From contig CALKHV010000117.1 in the NCBI GenBank assembly GCA_937988865.1, positions 1 to 8,738 of the forward strand: a stretch of DNA of 8,738 nt, given 5' to 3'. The translations under genes were made by a program, and so were the position numbers. This document shows positions 1-7,700 of the stretch, piece after piece; positions within the stretch are counted from its first letter, which is position 1, and every line of letters begins with the position of its first letter. Under the pieces are notes generated by a model. It saw only the letters and a program-made list of their open reading frames with translations, was not told the origin of the DNA and searched no databases. The stretch is from an uncultured Propionibacteriaceae bacterium. GTDB taxonomy: Bacteria; Actinomycetota; Actinomycetes; Propionibacteriales; Propionibacteriaceae.

Positions 1-1413
1 GTCCAGCGGTTCGGCACCGCCGCCGTCGGACGCCTGTTCGGCCCGATCATGACCATCTGGTTCGTGACGCTCGCGGCGCTGGGACTCCCCCACCTGCTCA
101 AGCACCCCGAGATCCTCGGCGCCATCTCTCCCCACCACGCCCTGTCCTTCGCCTTCGATCGTCCCGGTATCGCCTTCATAGCCATGGGTGCGGTCGTCCT
201 GACCGTGACCGGCGTGGAGGCGCTCTACGCCGACATGAGCCACTTCGGCCCGAAGCCCATCCGACTGGCATGGTTCGCGCTCGTGTTCCCGTGCCTGACA
301 ATCTGCTACATGGGCATGGGCGCGATGATTCTGGTCGATCCCACCACGGTGGACAACCCCTTCTTCAAGATGGCCCCGGAGTGGGCGACGATCCCGCTCG
401 TGATCCTTGCCACCCTGGCCACGGTGATCGCCTCACAGGCTGTGATCTCCGGCGCATTCTCGGTCTCGCGGCAGGCAGTCCGGGCCGGCATCCTGCCCCG
501 GCTCAAGGTCAAGCACACCTCCAAGGAGGAAGGTGGGCAGATCTACATCGGGACGATCAACTGGATCCTGTTCGTCGGCGTCCTGCTGTTGATCGGCGTC
601 TTCCAGTCGTCCGAGGCCCTGGCCAGTGCTTACGGTCTCGCCGTCACCGGGACGCTGCTGCTCGAGATCACGATCTTCCTGTTGCTGGCGCACTTCGTCT
701 GGCACGCGCACCCACTCAAGATCGCGCTGGCAGTGGTGCTGATCCTGGGCGTCGAGGTCGTCTTCTTCCTCGCCAACGTGGCCAAGATCCTCCATGGTGG
801 CTGGTTGCCACTGCTCATCGCAGGTGCCGTCGTCACCGTGATGCTGACCTGGCGGCAGGGCGCGGCATCGGTCGCGGAGCGCCGCGCACGGATCGAAGGG
901 CCCCTCTCGGAGTTCATCGAGGAGATCCACGCGAGGAATATCCCGCGGGTCCCCGGTCTGGCGGTCTTCATCCACCCAGATCGCGAAACAACCCCACTCG
1001 CGATGCGTCAGAACCTGGAGTTCAACGGTGTGCTGCACGAACGTGTCGCCATTGTGACGATCGACAACGCGAACCTGCCCCACGTGCGGCACGTCGACCG
1101 GGCAACCGTCGACAACCTCGGCTACGACGACGGGATCATCCACATCAACTACCGAGTCGGGTTCAACGACTCCCAGGACGTGCCGCGGGCCGTCCACTGG
1201 GCGAAGGACAAGGCGCCCGAGATCGAACTCGATCCCGACACCGCCCACTACTTCGTGTCGTCGCTGCGGCTGACGCGGCGGGACGTTCCCACGCTGCCGA
1301 AATGGCGGCGCTCGCTCTTCCTCTGGTTGTCGGGCAACGCGGCGTCCAGGACCGACGTCTTCCACCTGCCGCCCGAGCGGACGATCGTGATGGGTGGCCA
1401 ACTGGAGCTGTGA
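1..1413 (+). CDS. kup: Kup-family potassium uptake permease, C-terminal part (5' end outside window)
   Basis: This is a K+ uptake permease of the KUP/HAK/KT family, an inner-membrane K+/H+ symporter type. The frame is open from base 1 with no start, so it is partial. It holds 470 residues against a usual 620-650, so roughly 150-180 N-terminal residues are missing. In fragment numbering, visible family signatures are GTAAVGRLFGPIM at 5-17, TGVEALYADM at 70-79, ASQAVISGAFSVSRQ at about 144-158, GQIY followed by a conserved NW at about 179-188, and GGWLPL at 266-271. Several hydrophobic membrane segments run up to about residue 285. The last ~185 residues are hydrophilic and form the usual KUP cytosolic C-terminal domain. 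The position after GQIYI is Gly where many homologues have Pro. It ends in TGA at 1411-1413, and a tRNA on the other strand follows. The ATG at 49 is an internal Met inside a conserved motif and is not the start. Confidence 0.95.
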   Translation, partial: VQRFGTAAVGRLFGPIMTIWFVTLAALGLPHLLKHPEILGAISPHHALSFAFDRPGIAFIAMGAVVLTVTGVEALYADMSHFGPKPIRLAWFALVFPCLTICYMGMGAMILVDPTTVDNPFFKMAPEWATIPLVILATLATVIASQAVISGAFSVSRQAVRAGILPRLKVKHTSKEEGGQIYIGTINWILFVGVLLLIGVFQSSEALASAYGLAVTGTLLLEITIFLLLAHFVWHAHPLKIALAVVLILGVEVVFFLANVAKILHGGWLPLLIAGAVVTVMLTWRQGAASVAERRARIEGPLSEFIEEIHARNIPRVPGLAVFIHPDRETTPLAMRQNLEFNGVLHERVAIVTIDNANLPHVRHVDRATVDNLGYDDGIIHINYRVGFNDSQDVPRAVHWAKDKAPEIELDPDTAHYFVSSLRLTRRDVPTLPKWRRSLFLWLSGNAASRTDVFHLPPERTIVMGGQLEL

Positions 1414-1416
1414 GGC

Positions 1417-1439
1417 CTTCTGCGAGTCCCTCGAGGAAG
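1417..1439. terminator. Possible hairpin terminator between kup and tRNA-Gly
   Basis: Four bases after the kup stop there is an interrupted inverted repeat. CTTC (1417-1420) pairs with GAAG (1436-1439), and CGAG (1423-1426) pairs with CTCG (1430-1433) around a three-base loop. The two stems are separated by a TG/AG internal mismatch. It sits between two converging genes and could end transcription from either side. No T-run follows on either strand, so an intrinsic terminator is not proven. High-GC actinomycetes often have terminators without a U-tract. Confidence 0.35.
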
Positions 1440-1453
1440 CTACAGAAGAACTC

Positions 1454-1527
1454 TGGAGCGGACGACGGGAATCGAACCCGCGTAGCCAGTTTGGAAGACT
1501 GGGACTCTACCATTGAGCTACGTCCGC
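1454..1527 (-). tRNA. tRNA-Gly(UCC), with encoded CCA
   Basis: Read on the minus strand, the gene folds as a full cloverleaf. The acceptor stem is GCGGACG (from 1527) against CGTCCGC (ending at 1458). The D-stem is GCTC/GAGT with an AATGGTA loop. The anticodon stem is CCAGT/ACTGG around loop CTTCCAA, giving anticodon UCC (glycine, GGA/GGG codons). The variable loop is four bases. The T-arm is GCGGG-TTCGAAT-CCCGT. The discriminator base is U, as usual for bacterial tRNA-Gly, and CCA is encoded at 1456-1454. It converges on kup and diverges from lipB. Confidence 0.97.
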
Positions 1528-1538
1528 GTGCTGGTGAG

Positions 1539-1551
1539 CCTGATCAGGTTA
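1539..1551 (-). promoter_or_regulatory. Candidate -10 region and palindrome of tRNA-Gly promoter
   Basis: On the minus strand a TAACCT hexamer (1551 to 1546) lies 18 bases before the mature tRNA 5' end. This spacing fits a -10 box with a short leader of about 10-12 nt. It overlaps a perfect 10-bp palindrome, CCTGATCAGG (1539-1548), that would cover the start-site side. I see no convincing -35 hexamer at 17-18 bp spacing. The call rests on position and -10 similarity only. Confidence 0.3.
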
Positions 1552-1603
1552 CCCCACACCCTGCCCCCACTGCACATGCGTGCCGCACAGGGCGTGCGTC
1601 GGT

Positions 1604-1609
1604 TACGAT
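1604..1609 (+). promoter_or_regulatory. Candidate -10 box for a leaderless lipB transcript
   Basis: TACGAT matches the actinobacterial -10 consensus TANNNT and is followed by exactly six bases (CCGCAG) and then the ATG at 1616. That geometry is typical of leaderless actinobacterial mRNAs, where transcription starts at the A of the start codon. No Shine-Dalgarno sequence precedes the ATG, which agrees. The -35 region is weak. Confidence 0.5.
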
Positions 1610-1615
1610 CCGCAG

Positions 1616-2290
1616 ATGCCACTCGACTTCGAGTACCTCGGCCTCAGCGACGGGGCCCTGCGTCCGATCGACTATCACGAGGCGTGGGCGCACCAGCGCG
1701 AGGTTCACGCGCGCGTGGCGTCCGGGCAGGCGAATCCCACCGTGATCTACGTCCAGCACCCCTCTGTCTACACCGCCGGCCACCGCACGCTTCCCCATGA
1801 ACGTCCCTTCGACGGGACGCCGGTGGTCGATGTCGATCGCGGGGGAAAGATCACGTGGCACGGTCCCGGACAATTGGTCGGGTATCCGATCGTGCCGCTC
1901 CCCGAGAAGGTCGGCGTGGTCGATTTCGTCCGTCGCCTCGAGGACGCCGTCGTCGAGCTGCTGGCGTCCATGGGTCTCGAGACCGGACGCGTGGCCGGGC
2001 GCACCGGGGTGTGGCTGCCTGCGTCCGGAGGGAATCTGGAACGAAAGATCTGCGCCATCGGCGTCCGCGTCGCGCGGCGGACGACGATGCACGGCTTCGC
2101 CCTCAACGTCTCCCCCGACCTCGCCCGCTTCGACAACATCGTCCCGTGCGGGATCCAGGACGCGGACGTCACGTCCATCGCCCGCGAACTGGGACGCGCG
2201 CCGGGTCTGGTGGAGGTCGGGCGGCTGCTCGAACCCCACCTTGCACGTAGTCTCGACTTCGACACGACTCCCATGGAGGTGACCCGATGA
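1616..2290 (+). CDS. lipB: Octanoyl-[acyl-carrier-protein]:protein N-octanoyltransferase LipB
   Basis: LipB moves the octanoyl group from octanoyl-ACP to the lipoyl-domain lysine of 2-oxoacid dehydrogenase E2 subunits and glycine cleavage protein H. It is a cytosolic enzyme and the first step of lipoate synthesis. The protein has 224 residues, normal for the family. It shows the signature RGGKITWHGPGQLVGYPI at about 75-92, and the catalytic Lys in RKICAIGVR (K144) and Cys in IVPCGIQD (C178), matching the Lys/Cys pair known in LipB. I chose the ATG at 1616 because TACGAT sits six bases before it. A GTG at 1580 in the same frame would add 12 residues (start PHRACVGYD) that do not look conserved, and it has no ribosome binding site. 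The stop overlaps the lipA start (ATGA), so lipB and lipA are translationally coupled. Confidence 0.95.
   Translation: MPLDFEYLGLSDGALRPIDYHEAWAHQREVHARVASGQANPTVIYVQHPSVYTAGHRTLPHERPFDGTPVVDVDRGGKITWHGPGQLVGYPIVPLPEKVGVVDFVRRLEDAVVELLASMGLETGRVAGRTGVWLPASGGNLERKICAIGVRVARRTTMHGFALNVSPDLARFDNIVPCGIQDADVTSIARELGRAPGLVEVGRLLEPHLARSLDFDTTPMEVTR
2275..2282 (+). promoter_or_regulatory. Strong ribosome binding site of lipA, inside lipB
   Basis: GGAGGTGA, an eight-base match to the complement of the 16S rRNA 3' end, lies within the last codons of lipB with its GGAGG core seven bases before the lipA ATG. It fixes the lipA start at 2287 and supports coupled translation. Confidence 0.75.
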
Positions 2291-3213
2291 CCATTGCCCC
2301 CGAGGGACGCAAGCTCCTGCGCGTCGAGGCGCGCAACGCCGAGACCCCCATCGAGCGCAAGCCGTCGTGGATCAAGACGACCGCGAAGATGGGCCCTGAC
2401 TACCGCGACCTGCAGGCCATCGTGACCGAGGGCGGGCTCCACACGGTGTGTCAGGAGGCGGGTTGCCCGAACATCTTCGAGTGCTGGGACGACCGCGAGG
2501 CGACCTTCCTCATCGGTGGTGACCGCTGCACCCGGCGCTGCGACTTCTGCCAGATCGAGTCGGCAAAGCCGGCTGACTACGACACCGGCGAGCCGCTCCG
2601 CGTCGCCGAGAGCGTGCGCGCGATGGGGCTGCGCTACGCAACCGTGACCGGCGTGTGTCGCGACGACCTGCCCGACGAGGGCGCCTGGCTCTATGCCGAG
2701 ACGATCCGCAAGATCCACGAACTCAACCCGGGCGTGGGCGTCGAGATGTTGGCGCCCGACTTCTCCGGACGCCCGGAGCTCCTCGGACAACTGTTCGCCG
2801 CCGCACCCCAGGTCTTCGCCCACAACGTCGAGACCGTGCCGCGCATCTTCAAGCGGATCCGTCCGGGTTTTCGCTACGAGCGCTCGCTCGAAGTGCTGAC
2901 CATGGCCCGCCACGCCGGGTTGGTCACGAAGTCGAACCTGATCCTCGGCATGGGTGAGACGCGTGAGGAGATCTCCCAGGCCATGACCGATCTGCACGAT
3001 GCCGGCACCGAGCTGCTGACGATCACCCAGTACCTGCGTCCGGGGCCGACACTCATGCCGATCGACCGGTGGGTCGAGCCTCGCGAGTTCGACGAACTGG
3101 CCGAGGAGGCGTCCGAGATCGGTTTCGTCGGCGTCCTGTCCGGGCCGTTGGTTCGCTCCTCCTACCGCGCGGGTCGCCTCTACCGGACAGCCATGGACGC
3201 ACGCTCGTCCTAG
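2287..3213 (+). CDS. lipA: Lipoyl synthase LipA (radical SAM)
   Basis: LipA inserts two sulfur atoms at C6 and C8 of the protein-bound octanoyl group, completing lipoyl cofactor synthesis on E2 subunits and GcvH. The protein has 308 residues, slightly compact for the family. It carries the LipA-specific auxiliary cluster motif CX4CX5C (C55, C60, C66), whose [4Fe-4S] cluster is consumed as sulfur donor. It also has the radical SAM motif CX3CX2C (C81, C85, C88; CTRRCDFC), and the C-terminal RSSY motif (290-293) whose serine ligates the auxiliary cluster. The EMLAPDFSG, HNVETVPR and KSNLILGMGE stretches are also typical. The N-terminus (EGRKLLRVEARNAETPIERK) is the actinobacterial form. The ATG overlaps the lipB stop by four bases and has a strong Shine-Dalgarno sequence. 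It is co-transcribed with lipB. Confidence 0.97.
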   Translation: MTIAPEGRKLLRVEARNAETPIERKPSWIKTTAKMGPDYRDLQAIVTEGGLHTVCQEAGCPNIFECWDDREATFLIGGDRCTRRCDFCQIESAKPADYDTGEPLRVAESVRAMGLRYATVTGVCRDDLPDEGAWLYAETIRKIHELNPGVGVEMLAPDFSGRPELLGQLFAAAPQVFAHNVETVPRIFKRIRPGFRYERSLEVLTMARHAGLVTKSNLILGMGETREEISQAMTDLHDAGTELLTITQYLRPGPTLMPIDRWVEPREFDELAEEASEIGFVGVLSGPLVRSSYRAGRLYRTAMDARSS

Positions 3214-3247
3214 GCATGGAGCTCGCGCGCGCTCGGCACGTGGACGG

Positions 3248-3253
3248 CTAGCG
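3248..3253 (+). promoter_or_regulatory. Candidate -10 box before the ThrE-family gene
   Basis: TAGCGT fits TANNNT and lies nine bases before the GTG at 3263, so transcription would begin at or just before that codon. There is no Shine-Dalgarno sequence in this 49-bp gap, which suggests a leaderless or nearly leaderless transcript. No clear -35 box is visible. Readthrough from lipA remains possible. Confidence 0.35.
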
Positions 3254-3262
3254 TTGCACTCC

Positions 3263-4603
3263 GTGGAGCAACCGCCGACGCACGCAGCGACAGACCCGGA
3301 CGAGAGCGTCCTGGAACCCACCCACTTGATCCGTCTCTCGGACGTGGTCCTCCGGGCGGGCATCCTGATGCTGGGGGCCGGGACGTCCGGCTTGAGGGTG
3401 CGCGAGGTGATGCAATCCGTGGCCCGCACCGTCGGGATCGACCGGATCAACGCCCAGATCACGTTCACCGACATCGTGCTCACGGTGCAACGGGGGGGCA
3501 TCTTCCGTACCCAGGTGGCTGAGGTGGACGCCCCCGGCGTGGACGCCAATCGCATTGCACGGGTCAAGGAGTTCGCCCAGAACCTGCCCGAACACGCCAC
3601 GGTGGCCGAGGTCGAGGCGATGCTCGACGACATCGAGCGGACGCCCAAGTTGTACCCGACCTGGCTCCTCGCGCTGCTCGTGGCGCTGGCCTGTGCGTCG
3701 GTCACGGTGCTCACGAACGGCGGGTGGCGCGAAGCCGTCGCGGTGCTCCCGGCCTCGGCCGCCGCCTACTGGTTGCACCGCACGCTGACGCGCATCGAAC
3801 TCAACCACCTCGCCGTCGTCCTCGCCTCGGCTGCGACGGCGACAGGGCTCTACGTTGCCATCACAGCCGCGATCGATGCCGCCCTCGGTGGAACGAGTTT
3901 CCGGATGGCCGCAGGCCTGGTCTGCGCGGCCATCTTCCTCATCCCGGGCTTCCCGCTGATCACGGCCGGCCTCGACCTGACCCGGATCGACCTCATCGCC
4001 GGCGTCCCCCGCCTGGCCTATGCGGCGATGGTGCTGCTCGCCATCACGATCGGGGTCTGGACGATCGCCCTGCTCAGCGGAGTGTCGCCGGACGCCCTCC
4101 CCGCCCTGGACGGGCCGGCCGCCGCCGTCTGGAGCGCACTCCTGATCGCGAGCTTCCTCGCCGTGTTCGGCTGGGCCATGATGTTCAACTCACCGTGGCG
4201 GGTCGCTCTCGCAGCGGGAGTGATTGCGATGATCGGAAATGCCCCACGCCTGCTGATGCTCGAGCACGGCATCAAGCCCCACGTGGCGACTTTCGTCGGC
4301 TGCTTCCTGATGGGCTTGCTCTGCGCTGTGTCGGCGCACTGGTTCGACGTCGAGAAGATCATCATGACCGTGCCGACTGTGCTGGTGTCGATTCCCGGCT
4401 CGGCCGCCCTGCGGACGTTGCTCTACTTCGACGACGCTGACGTCGTCCAGGCCCTGCAGAACGGTGTGGCCACGGTGCTCGCGGTGATCGCGATGGTGGC
4501 CGGGTTGTCGGCTGCGCGCATGCTCACCGATCCCGAGTGGGCCTTCACGCGTGCCACGACATCGACCACGTGGCACGTGACGCGTCTCTTCCGGCGCGGC
4601 TGA
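3263..4603 (+). CDS. ThrE-family threonine/serine exporter
   Basis: This is an integral membrane protein of the ThrE family, known from the Corynebacterium glutamicum exporter that expels threonine and serine by proton-driven transport. From GTG 3263 it has 446 residues, close to the family size. Residues 1 to about 130 are soluble and contain the conserved helix and GAGTSGLRVREVM segment (38-50). About ten hydrophobic segments follow, near 133-152, 157-173, 183-206, 216-238, 247-271, 286-308, 312-330, 343-360, 368-385 and 398-420. PGFPL (228-232) lies in the first membrane half and PGSAALRTL (378-386) in the second, fitting the usual two-part ThrE/ThrE_2 layout. The substrate is inferred from family only. 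The start is uncertain: TTG 3254 is in frame three codons upstream, but it sits directly on the candidate -10 box, and neither start has a ribosome binding site. The gene lies 49 bp after lipA with no functional link that I can see. Confidence 0.85.
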   Translation: MEQPPTHAATDPDESVLEPTHLIRLSDVVLRAGILMLGAGTSGLRVREVMQSVARTVGIDRINAQITFTDIVLTVQRGGIFRTQVAEVDAPGVDANRIARVKEFAQNLPEHATVAEVEAMLDDIERTPKLYPTWLLALLVALACASVTVLTNGGWREAVAVLPASAAAYWLHRTLTRIELNHLAVVLASAATATGLYVAITAAIDAALGGTSFRMAAGLVCAAIFLIPGFPLITAGLDLTRIDLIAGVPRLAYAAMVLLAITIGVWTIALLSGVSPDALPALDGPAAAVWSALLIASFLAVFGWAMMFNSPWRVALAAGVIAMIGNAPRLLMLEHGIKPHVATFVGCFLMGLLCAVSAHWFDVEKIIMTVPTVLVSIPGSAALRTLLYFDDADVVQALQNGVATVLAVIAMVAGLSAARMLTDPEWAFTRATTSTTWHVTRLFRRG

Positions 4604-4625
4604 GCGCCGCTGCAGGCGAGCCGCA

Positions 4626-4646
4626 CGGCCGGATACGCTGTGGCCG
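4626..4646. repeat. Inverted repeat CGGCC-N11-GGCCG spanning candidate -10
   Basis: A perfect five-base inverted repeat has arms at 4626-4630 and 4642-4646. The 11-base spacer contains the candidate -10 hexamer at 4634-4639. The arrangement could be an operator, but GC-rich five-base arms arise often by chance here. Confidence 0.35.
4634..4639 (+). promoter_or_regulatory. Candidate -10 box for the SNF2/SWIM operon
   Basis: TACGCT matches TANNNT and is the best promoter-like hexamer in the 110-bp gap after the ThrE-family gene. Transcription would start near 4646, leaving a leader of about 68 nt before the SNF2 ATG. No clear -35 box is visible. Confidence 0.35.
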
Positions 4647-4667
4647 CGGATGGCGCCCCGTCATCCG
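4647..4667. repeat. Inverted repeat CGGATG-N9-CATCCG in the SNF2 leader
   Basis: A perfect six-base inverted repeat has arms at 4647-4652 and 4662-4667 and a nine-base GC-rich loop. It directly abuts the CGGCC/GGCCG dyad and would lie at the very start of the SNF2 mRNA. It could be an operator for a dimeric repressor, a leader hairpin, or a weak terminator of the upstream gene. No T-run follows, so the last is less likely. Confidence 0.4.
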
Positions 4668-4696
4668 AAACCCTGAGGTCAACCTGCCCGGACCGC

Positions 4697-4703
4697 GAGG
4701 AGG
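4697..4703 (+). promoter_or_regulatory. Ribosome binding site of the SNF2 gene
   Basis: GAGGAGG, followed by T, lies ten bases before the ATG at 4714. It fixes that ATG as the start, although the frame is open back to a GTG at 4537 inside the upstream gene. Confidence 0.7.
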
Positions 4704-4713
4704 TCGTTGGTCG

Positions 4714-7700
4714 ATGCTCGTCCTTCATGCGTTCTGGGCTCCCGGCCGGGGCCCGGGCATCTGGGCGGAGGACTCGGACTCTGCGGTGACCAGCCCGAGC
4801 GAGGCGCTGCGTCAGGCGCGGCCGCACCCCTTCGCCGCACCCGTGCAGGCCCTCCTCGAGCTCGTCGACGGAACCCCGTCCACGGCAACCCTGCTGCTTC
4901 CGTCGCTGCGACGCTCACCGCTCGACTCGCCCGAGATGGTGCGGATCGCCGCTCGCCCCCCCAGCCGCACCGCCGCTTCCCTGCTGCCCTGGGCCGTGCC
5001 GACCATACTGCTCGAGCCCGCCCGCATCGCTGAAACCCTGAGCGTCTTCACCGACGACCCTGACCTCGACGAGGACGCGTCCCGGACCTTCGCGGACCTG
5101 CGCCCCGCACCCTCCGTGCGATACCTCGTCGACGTGTCCCGGTGGGCCGAGGACGTCGTCGCCCGCGGACGCATCCTGCCCTGCCTCGTCCGGGAGGACG
5201 ACTGCGACGCCCGCGCTGGCTGGCGCCCGGTCCTCACCGGCGGGGACGCGGTCGTCTGGCAGTCCCTGGTCGGCGCGATGCCGCCCGCTTTCCGGGCCAC
5301 CGAGGTCGCTGGTCGATCGGACAGGCTCGCCGGCGAGGCGCTCACCACCATCGTGGACGCCCTCGTCCGGCGCAGACTCCCCGAGAGCTTCCTGCCGAAA
5401 CGTCGTGGGAGGCGTCCGGCCAGGACGCCCATCGCCGAGGCCTGGCTGGATGCGCTCACCGGTGCCGACGGGCATCTGCGCGCCGAACCGGACGAGATCG
5501 ACGACCTCGCCGAACACCTGCGACCCTGGGACCAGGTCGGCATCGAGGACGCCGGGCCCGCCAGCCTCGTCCTCCGCCTCGCCGATCCCCAGTCACCGGA
5601 CATCGATACCGCCGCCGAGTCCGGAGACCCCCACTGGCGCCTCGAGTTCCTGCTCCGGTCGCGCGCCGACCCCAGTCTGCTGGTCGACGCCGAGCGGGTG
5701 TGGGCCGATGACGGGACCCTGCACCGCTGGCTGGAGCGTCCGCGCGAGGTGCTCCTGGCCGAACTCGCTCGAGCCCAACGGGTGTATCCCGGGCTGGAAC
5801 CCGGCCTGCGACAAGCGCGGCCTTCGGGGATCGACCTCGACGTCTCGGCCACCCACGCGTTCCTGGCCGGTTCTGCCGCCGCCCTCGATGATGCGGGCTT
5901 CGAGGTGCAGTTGCCGAGCTGGTGGGGCAGGCGGGCGTCGCTCGGACTGCATCTGAGCGCCACCCCGAGCGACTCGGACGCGACAGCGTCCCACTTCAGC
6001 CGCGACCAACTCTGCGACTTCCACTGGGACCTCGCCGTCGGCGAACACGGCCTGACCGATGAGGAGATCACAGCCCTCACCGCAGCCAAGGACCCCCTCG
6101 TACGCCTGCGCGGGCAGTGGGTCAGCATCGACCACAAACTGCTGGAACAGACCCTGGACTTCCTTCGCGGCGGGGCGCGGCGGCAGATGAGCGCCGGTGA
6201 GGTCCTCCGCCTCGCCCTCAGCCACCCGGACGACCTCGACCTGCCGCTCGACCTCGTCGGCGTGGCCGCGGGAGGGTGGCTCGGCGAGTTCCTGGGCGGT
6301 GCTGCGTCCGACTCGGTCGCCCCGGTGACTCCGCCGGACGACTTCACCGCGACGCTGCGTCCGTACCAGAGCCGCGGTCTCGCCTGGCTCGACTTCCTGG
6401 GACGCCTGGGGCTCGGCGCCTGCCTCGCCGACGACATGGGGCTGGGCAAGACCGTGCAGCTCCTCGCGCTCGAGGCGACAGCGCGGACCCGGACCGCCAC
6501 AGCCGCCCAGCAGGCCGCTCCGGACGCCGGAGGGTCGACGGCGTCCCGCCCCACTCTGCTCGTGTGCCCGATGTCACTGATCGACAACTGGCGAGCCGAG
6601 GCTGCACGGTTCGCGCCGGGGCTGAGGGTCACCGCCCACCACGGTGCCGCTCGCCCCCACGGCGACAACCTGCTGACCACCGTCGCGGCGTCCGACCTCG
6701 TCATCACGACCTACACGACCGCACTGAACGACATCGACGAACTCGCCGGGATCGAGTTCGAACGGGTCGTTCTGGACGAGGCCCAGGCCGTCAAGAACCG
6801 ACACTCCCGGACGGCCAAGGCCGTGCGTCGCCTCAGCTCGGGCCAGCGGATCGCCTTGACCGGGACTCCGGTCGAGAACCGGCTGGCGGAACTGTGGTCG
6901 ATCATGGACTTCGTCAACCCCGGGATCCTCGGAACCCCCGAGCAGTTCCGCACCAGGTTCGCGACACCGATCGAACGCCGCCAGGACGACCGTTCCGCCG
7001 TTCTCCTGCGCCGGATCACGCAGCCCTACATCCTGCGGCGACTGAAGTCTGATCCGTCGATCATCGACGACCTCCCCGAGAAGATCGAGATCAAACAGCA
7101 CTATCGCCTCACGATCGAGCAGGCGTCGCTGTACCAGTCGGTCGTCGACGACATGTTGCAGCGCATCGAGGACTCCGAGGGAATCGCACGCCGTGGAAAC
7201 GTGCTGGCAGCCATGACGAAGCTCAAGCAGATCTGCAACCACCCTGCCCAGCTTCTCCATGACCGGTCGGGGGTGGGGCGGCGTTCCGGAAAACTCATCC
7301 GACTCGAGGAGGTTCTGGAGGAGGTGCTGGCCGAGGGCGACCGGGTGCTCTGCTTCACCCAGTACACCGAGTTCGCCGAGATGCTGGTCCCCCACCTGGC
7401 GTCCCGCTTCGACACGAACGTCGCCTATCTGTCGGGGAGTACCTCGCGCGAGCGTCGCACGGAACTCGTCCGCCGCTTCCAGGCCGGTGAGGGGGCGCCG
7501 ATCTTCGTCCTGTCGCTCAAGGCAGGCGGGACGGGACTCAACCTCACGGCCGCCAACCATGTGATCCATCTCGATCGCTGGTGGAACCCGGCTGTGGAGG
7601 ACCAGGCGACTGACCGCGCTTTCAGGATCGGTCAGCACCGCAGCGTCCAGGTGCGCAAGTTCGTCGGGATCGGAACGTTGGAGGAGCGGATCGACGCCAT

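Noticed and set aside
1..1413. Kup gene as a truncated pseudogene starting at ATG 49
   Set aside because: The frame is open to base 1 and the first 16 residues match the conserved Kup segment, so the gene is simply cut by the window edge.
1163..1513. Minus-strand frame beginning MVESQSSKLATRVRFPSS
   Set aside because: Its start is the translated tRNA-Gly sequence, a well-known artefact. The same holds for the frame at 8467-8730, which starts in the tRNA-Pro.
1454..1527. tRNA-Gly as an integration site of a mobile element
   Set aside because: There is no integrase nearby, no second copy of the tRNA 3' end that I can see in the window, and the flanking genes are core functions.
270..1745. 491-codon plus-strand frame overlapping kup, the tRNA and lipB
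   Set aside because: It runs through a tRNA gene in the wrong sense and through kup in another frame. The product is Arg/Pro-rich and shows no family signature.
1768..3714. 648-codon open frame on the minus strand across lipB, lipA and the start of the exporter
   Set aside because: It is an antisense shadow of three well-recognised genes in high-GC DNA. Its translation resembles no family I know and is Arg/Ser/Pro-rich low-complexity sequence.
4812..6707. 631-codon open frame on the minus strand opposite the SNF2 gene
   Set aside because: The translation is Ser/Arg-rich with no motif, while the plus strand encodes an unmistakable SNF2 ATPase over the same bases.
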